A DNA stretch of 64,000 nucleotides from DATGKG01 sp963851325 (lineage in GTDB: Bacteria; Desulfobacterota; Binatia; Binatales; Binataceae): the NCBI GenBank assembly GCA_963851325.1, contig CAWKOR010000001.1:620001-684000 (forward strand), read 5' to 3'. Position 1 is the first letter of the stretch. The number at the start of each line of letters is the position of its first letter. The notes below the pieces were generated by a model. That model ran no database searches. It saw nothing but the letters and a program-made list of their open reading frames with translations, and was not told where the DNA came from. Position numbers and translations under genes: made by a program. Positions 60,971-64,000 of the stretch are shown piece by piece.

Positions 60971-61057
60971 TCGATAATGCCTAAATGCGAGAAATTACAG
61001 GTGATCCAGCATTATGATCGGAAACGGCGATGCAAACCAGAGGGTTCGCAATAGGCC

Positions 61058-61294
61058 CTAGCGGCTAAGTGGCCGATTGGGTGGCGAGCCTTGACTATGG
61101 CGTCGCGCTGCCCACCACGAGAAATACAAAACGCCATCAATGAACAGGAAATAGGTGAGGCTCACCGCGCCGGCTATCCACCATGAGACAAGGCACGCAA
61201 TCAGAATCGGAATCTCAACAATAAGAGATTGCGCCAGTACCGGCTTGCGGTAAACGCCGAAATCTCTGATCGCGAATGGAGGTTGTGCGCCCAT
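61058..61294 (-). CDS. Small two-TM membrane protein
   Basis: The 78-residue frame has hydrophobic segments at about residues 22-44 (SLIVEIPILIACLVSWWIAG) and 45-62 (VSLTYFLFIDGVLYFSW). The N-terminus is soluble and the C-terminus is basic. No family is recognised. ATG 61294 is four bases after the tsaE stop, so it may be translated from the tsaE transcript. Base composition is less GC-rich than in the neighbours. Confidence 0.5.
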   Translation of the reverse strand: MGAQPPFAIRDFGVYRKPVLAQSLIVEIPILIACLVSWWIAGAVSLTYFLFIDGVLYFSWWAARRHSQGSPPNRPLSR

Positions 61295-61298
61295 GCGT

Positions 61299-61805
61299 CT
61301 ATGCGAAGCGGTTCTTGAGCTTCGCGACGATGGACGCGTAACGGCTGCCGGTGGCGCGGAATTCGAGGCGCCGGGTGTTGGTATCTGCGTACTCGATTCG
61401 GACCGACAGGAACTCCAGCTCGGTGCCTTCGCGCAATCGCTCGAACCATTCCACGGCGGCGATTCCGGGAGAGAAGAGATATTCGCGCAGGCCCATGTCG
61501 TCGAGGCCCACTTCCTCGAGGCGGTAGAGATCGATGTGGTAGAGCGGCAGCCGTCCGCGATGCTCCTGGATCATCGTGAAAGTGGGACTCAGGATGTCCT
61601 CCTCGCGCAGACTCAGCCCTCGCGCGAGGCCCTTGATGAAGCAGGTCTTGCCCGCGCCCAGCTCGCCGGTAAAACCGAGCAGCTCGCCGCCTTCGAGCAG
61701 CGACGCGAGGCGGCGTCCCCACGCCTTGGTCTCGCGCGCCGAGTTGGTCTCGATTACCAGGACGATTTCATCCGCACCACCCGAATCTGTATATATTTCG
61801 TTCAT
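61299..61805 (-). CDS. tsaE: tRNA threonylcarbamoyladenosine biosynthesis ATPase TsaE
   Basis: The 168-residue ATPase has the Walker A GELGAGKTCFIKGLA, PTFTMIQEH, and YHIDLYRLEE with the Walker-B-like aspartate. TsaE assists TsaB-TsaD-TsaC in making t6A37 on tRNA. The extended N-terminus (about 20 residues) and C-terminus are slightly longer than in E. coli (153 residues). The upstream intergenic region carries a TTCGCGAA palindrome. It is functionally connected to mtaB in this window, which modifies t6A. Confidence 0.92.
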   Translation of the reverse strand: MNEIYTDSGGADEIVLVIETNSARETKAWGRRLASLLEGGELLGFTGELGAGKTCFIKGLARGLSLREEDILSPTFTMIQEHRGRLPLYHIDLYRLEEVGLDDMGLREYLFSPGIAAVEWFERLREGTELEFLSVRIEYADTNTRRLEFRATGSRYASIVAKLKNRFA

Positions 61806-61885
61806 GGAACTAGCGGCAATCGCCGCGTCCGCATTATAGCGCGATCAGCGCAGGATATTGTCAAACTGCCACGCACGAGAAATTC

Positions 61886-61918
61886 GTAGGGGTCGTTCGC
61901 GAACGACCCGTCGAATCC
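61886..61918. repeat. TTCGCGAA palindromic repeat, solo copy
   Basis: GTAGGGGTCGTTCGCGAACG continues ACCCGTCGAATCC, matching the arms at 25.9 kb (GGTCGTTCGCGAACGACC core) and the ends at 28.2 and 53.4 kb (GTCGAATCC tail). It lies in the gap between nnr and tsaE. Confidence 0.65.
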
Positions 61919-61943
61919 TTGTTGGCTGCCATCCAAAGCACGA

Positions 61944-62804
61944 TCAGTCCATCAAAGTATCAATCGCGCGGGGGAGCTCGTCCAGCAGATCGCCGACGAT
62001 GTACCCTACCCTGCTGTAACGCGTCGCGACGCGGTCGGCGGCGTAGCCGTGCAGGAAAACGCCGAGAGCCAATGCCTTGAACGCATCCATGCCTTGCGCA
62101 AGGAACGCACCGGTCATGCCGGAAAGCGCATCACCCATGCCGGGCGTGCCCATGCCCGGATTGCCGGTCGAGTTGATGTAGACCTCGCCGGTCGGAGCAG
62201 CAATCACTGAGTGGGCGCCTTTCAGTAGCGTCACCGCACCGGTCAACTCGGCAAGCTTCTTCGCCGCCGAGATCCGATCGGCATTCACCTCTGTGGTGCC
62301 GATGCCGAGCAGGCGCGACATCTCGCCCGGATGCGGCGTCAGCACTATCGGTCCTTTCGCATCCTTCAATTTGGCGGGACCGATTTGCGCGAGGACGTTG
62401 AGGCCATCGGCATCGATGAGCATCGGGCGGGCGGGCTGCACGGCTTCTTCGATCAGCCATGCGATAAGATCCTCGGTGCCGTCGCTCACGCCGATTCCCG
62501 GCCCGACGACGATCGAACTCATCGGCTGGATCAGGGTTGAGAGCGCTTCGGTAGCCGCGCGTCCGTCGAAATGGCCGTCGCGATCTGCGATCGCTTCGGT
62601 CATCAGCTCCGCCTGGCCCGATGAGACGACGTCGGCCACGCAATTTGGAATCGCGACGGTCACCAGTCCCGCGCCCGCGCGCAACGCTCCTCGCGAGGAA
62701 AGCAGCGCCGCACCCGCCTTGCCGCGCGAGCCCGCGATCACCATCACGTGGCCGAACATGCCCTTATGCGAATTGTCGGTGCGCGGCGTCATCCAGCCGC
62801 GCAC
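61944..62804 (-). CDS. nnrD: ADP-dependent (S)-NAD(P)H-hydrate dehydratase part
   Basis: The 286-residue frame (GTG start 62804) is the C-terminal dehydratase domain of bifunctional Nnr/YjeF. It has SHKGMFGHVMVIAGSRGKAG, SSIVVGPGIGVSDGTED, LTPHPGEMSRLLG, and TGNPGMGTPGMGDALSGMTG for nucleotide binding. It repairs hydrated NAD(P)H. Upstream of the GTG the same frame continues as PKGLFIEAKDVRGWM, which joins the family's linker, so it appears to have been fused with the epimerase part before a one-base frameshift near 62840. Confidence 0.88.
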   Translation of the reverse strand: MRGWMTPRTDNSHKGMFGHVMVIAGSRGKAGAALLSSRGALRAGAGLVTVAIPNCVADVVSSGQAELMTEAIADRDGHFDGRAATEALSTLIQPMSSIVVGPGIGVSDGTEDLIAWLIEEAVQPARPMLIDADGLNVLAQIGPAKLKDAKGPIVLTPHPGEMSRLLGIGTTEVNADRISAAKKLAELTGAVTLLKGAHSVIAAPTGEVYINSTGNPGMGTPGMGDALSGMTGAFLAQGMDAFKALALGVFLHGYAADRVATRYSRVGYIVGDLLDELPRAIDTLMD

Positions 62805-63501
62805 GTCCTTCGCTTCGATGAACAGGCCTTTCGGAGGCGATTTCGTCGATTGCCTGTGGAGCGAAGCCGATCTGTTCGACCTTCAATTCGCCGCAGTGCG
62901 CCGGGCCCGGATACGAGACGTGCCCGTATTTCGCGAAGCCGAAGGTCACGGTGAGCGATGCATCGATGGCTGCTCCCATCACCGCACCGGTGTCGGAATT
63001 GATTCCGGAGGCGATATCGACCGCCACGATGGGAAGTTTCAGCGCGTTGATTTTCTCGATGGCGGCGCGCGCAATTCCTTTCACCTCGGCGTTGAGACCG
63101 GTACCGAAGATCGCGTCGATGATCACTCCCGGTCGCTCGCGCATCGCGTCGTCCAGAGCCGACTCTGTTTCAGCTTCGATGAGCCTGCCTCCGCTCGAAA
63201 TGAAATCCGCATGCGCACGTGCAGCGTCGCCTTTGAGAGATGATGCCTTCGCCAAGAGAATCGCGCGCACATTCACGCCATCCTGATGTAGCTTGCGCGC
63301 GGTCACGAATCCGTCGCCGCCGTTGTTGCCCTTGCCCGCAATCATCAGCACGCCCTCGGAAATGCGCGCCCGATACTTCTCGACCGCAGCGCGCGCGACC
63401 GCCTCACCCGCGTTGGTCATCAGCGCGTATGATGCAACGCCGTAATTATCCTGGCTGAGGCGGTCGAGTTCGCGGCTCTGCGCGGCGGTAAGAAGCTTCA
63501 T
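62764..63501 (-). CDS. nnrE: NAD(P)H-hydrate epimerase part, frame broken at its C-terminus
   Basis: The 245-residue frame is the N-terminal YjeF epimerase domain: LLTAAQSRELDRLSQDNYGV, IAGKGNNGGDGFVTARKL, VDAIFGTGL-like IIDAIFGTGLNAEVKGI and VAVDIASGINSDTGAV. It ends with EIASERPVHRSEGRARL, which is out of frame; normal Nnr continues SPKGLFIEAKDV. The frameshift near 62840 therefore splits the bifunctional enzyme, unless it is a sequencing error. Overlap with the dehydratase frame is 41 bases. Confidence 0.88.
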   Translation of the reverse strand: MKLLTAAQSRELDRLSQDNYGVASYALMTNAGEAVARAAVEKYRARISEGVLMIAGKGNNGGDGFVTARKLHQDGVNVRAILLAKASSLKGDAARAHADFISSGGRLIEAETESALDDAMRERPGVIIDAIFGTGLNAEVKGIARAAIEKINALKLPIVAVDIASGINSDTGAVMGAAIDASLTVTFGFAKYGHVSYPGPAHCGELKVEQIGFAPQAIDEIASERPVHRSEGRARLDDAAHRQFA

Positions 63502-63548
63502 ATGCCGATGCTACCAGAGTGTCGCGGCCCTCGCATTTCTATAGCATC

Positions 63549-64000
63549 ATGGCTCCGATGGTTCGGCTTAGCGTCAACGTCAACAAAATCGCGCTGCTGC
63601 GCAATTCGCGCGGCGGCGATCAGCCCGACGTGTTGCAGGCCGCGCGCACCTGCCTCGACGCCGGATGTCATGGCATCACCGTTCATCCCCGGCCCGACGC
63701 GCGCCACATCACCTACAAAGATGTGCGCGAACTCGACGCGATGCTGCGTGCCGAGTACAAAACCGAGTTCAACCTCGAGGGCTATCCGACCGACGACTTC
63801 CTCAATCTGGTTTGCGAGGTGAAGCCGGCGCAGGCGACGCTGGTGCCGGATCCGCCGGATGCGCTGACATCGGACCAGGGATGGGATTTCCTCGCGCATC
63901 ACAAATTCCTGCACGAGGTCTCACATCGGCTGCATGACAGCGGCATTAGAACGAGCCTGTTTGCGGATGCCGACCCCTCGACAATTCCCGGCGCGGCAGA
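63549..64000 (+). CDS. pdxJ: Pyridoxine 5'-phosphate synthase, N-terminal part
   Basis: The frame is open to the right edge, giving about 150 residues from ATG 63549. It has VRLSVNVNKIALLRNSRGGD, HGITVHPRPDARHITYKDVR, and EFNLEGYPTDDFLNLVCEVK. These match PdxJ, which makes pyridoxine 5'-phosphate from deoxyxylulose phosphate and aminoacetone phosphate. It is divergent from nnrE, and in many genomes pdxJ sits with acpS and nnr, as here. Confidence 0.93.
   Translation, partial: MAPMVRLSVNVNKIALLRNSRGGDQPDVLQAARTCLDAGCHGITVHPRPDARHITYKDVRELDAMLRAEYKTEFNLEGYPTDDFLNLVCEVKPAQATLVPDPPDALTSDQGWDFLAHHKFLHEVSHRLHDSGIRTSLFADADPSTIPGAA

Overview
The window is high-G+C bacterial chromosome, densely packed, with overlapping stop/start codons in most operons and many TTG/GTG starts. 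Gene content suggests a soil or sediment Gram-negative of a deltaproteobacterial or Binatota-like lineage. The pointers are CaiB/BaiF CoA-transferases, LLM-class and HpaB-type oxidoreductases, MaoC/FlK-type hotdog proteins, a bactofilin, a c-type cytochrome lipoprotein and a cluster of lipid-type enzymes. The taxonomic assignment is inference only.

Layout. 1-9 kb: end of a MacB/FtsX-type permease, a ferredoxin, and a minus-strand catabolic block (HpaB-like monooxygenase, FAH-family enzyme, TPP enzyme, SDR) divergent from an amidase. 9-14 kb: PBP4 gene debris, a 1213-residue CheB-CheR-PAS-histidine kinase fusion and small regulatory or zinc-binding proteins. 14-16.2 kb: small proteins and a roughly 1 kb non-coding stretch with a cluster of DnaA-box-like sites, a branched inverted-repeat structure and tRNA-Gly(CCC). 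16.2-24.2 kb: bactofilin, then a tightly coupled plus-strand run (DHS-like protein, SAM hydrolase, site-2 protease, dCMP deaminase, HIT protein, cytochrome c), followed by an HCCA-isomerase-like, MAPEG, FlK-like and MaoC-like group. 24.5-30.8 kb: Xaa-Pro aminopeptidase, SMP-30 protein and three CoA-transferases. 30.9-34.3 kb: a complete ECF transporter (S, A-A fusion, T). 34.3-41.9 kb: TatD, LLM oxidoreductase, FmdB, ArsR plus SRPBCC pair, HigBA module, IspF, LapA-like, MoeA, ClpP and a cupredoxin. 41.9-51.5 kb: an informational core on the minus strand (gltX, guaA, der, era, rnc, mtaB, mnmA, nifS). 51.6-56.8 kb: a repeat-rich accessory island. 56.8-64 kb: SDR, lipoprotein, cimA-lysC, tsaE, bifunctional Nnr (split by a frameshift) and the start of pdxJ.

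The most unusual part is 52.7-56.8 kb. An FAD oxidoreductase has lost its C-terminus to a dispersed repeat. Next to it lie a MITE-like inverted repeat and a truncated antitoxin-type HTH gene. Then comes a lower-G+C two-gene cassette whose second gene begins with a PD-(D/E)XK-nuclease-like motif and carries a frameshift. The cassette is followed by about 1 kb of interspersed repeats. I read it as a degrading mobile or defence-type island whose function is unproven.

Several repeat families recur across the window. One is a palindrome centred on TTCGCGAA flanked by GGGG/CCCC (2.6, 25.9, 28.2, 53.4 and 61.9 kb), which twice forms MITE-like inverted pairs. A second is the TCATCCTGAGCGAAGCGAAG family (52.7, 55.8 and 56.6 kb). 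A third is an AAAACRAACCCAC family (24.3 and 56.1-56.5 kb).

Functionally, the nifS-mnmA-mtaB and tsaE genes point to tRNA thiolation, methylthiolation and t6A synthesis. cimA with lysC belongs to isoleucine and aspartate-family synthesis. The HpaB/FAH/TPP block and the CoA-transferase/hotdog genes point to catabolism of aromatic or carboxylic compounds through CoA thioesters.
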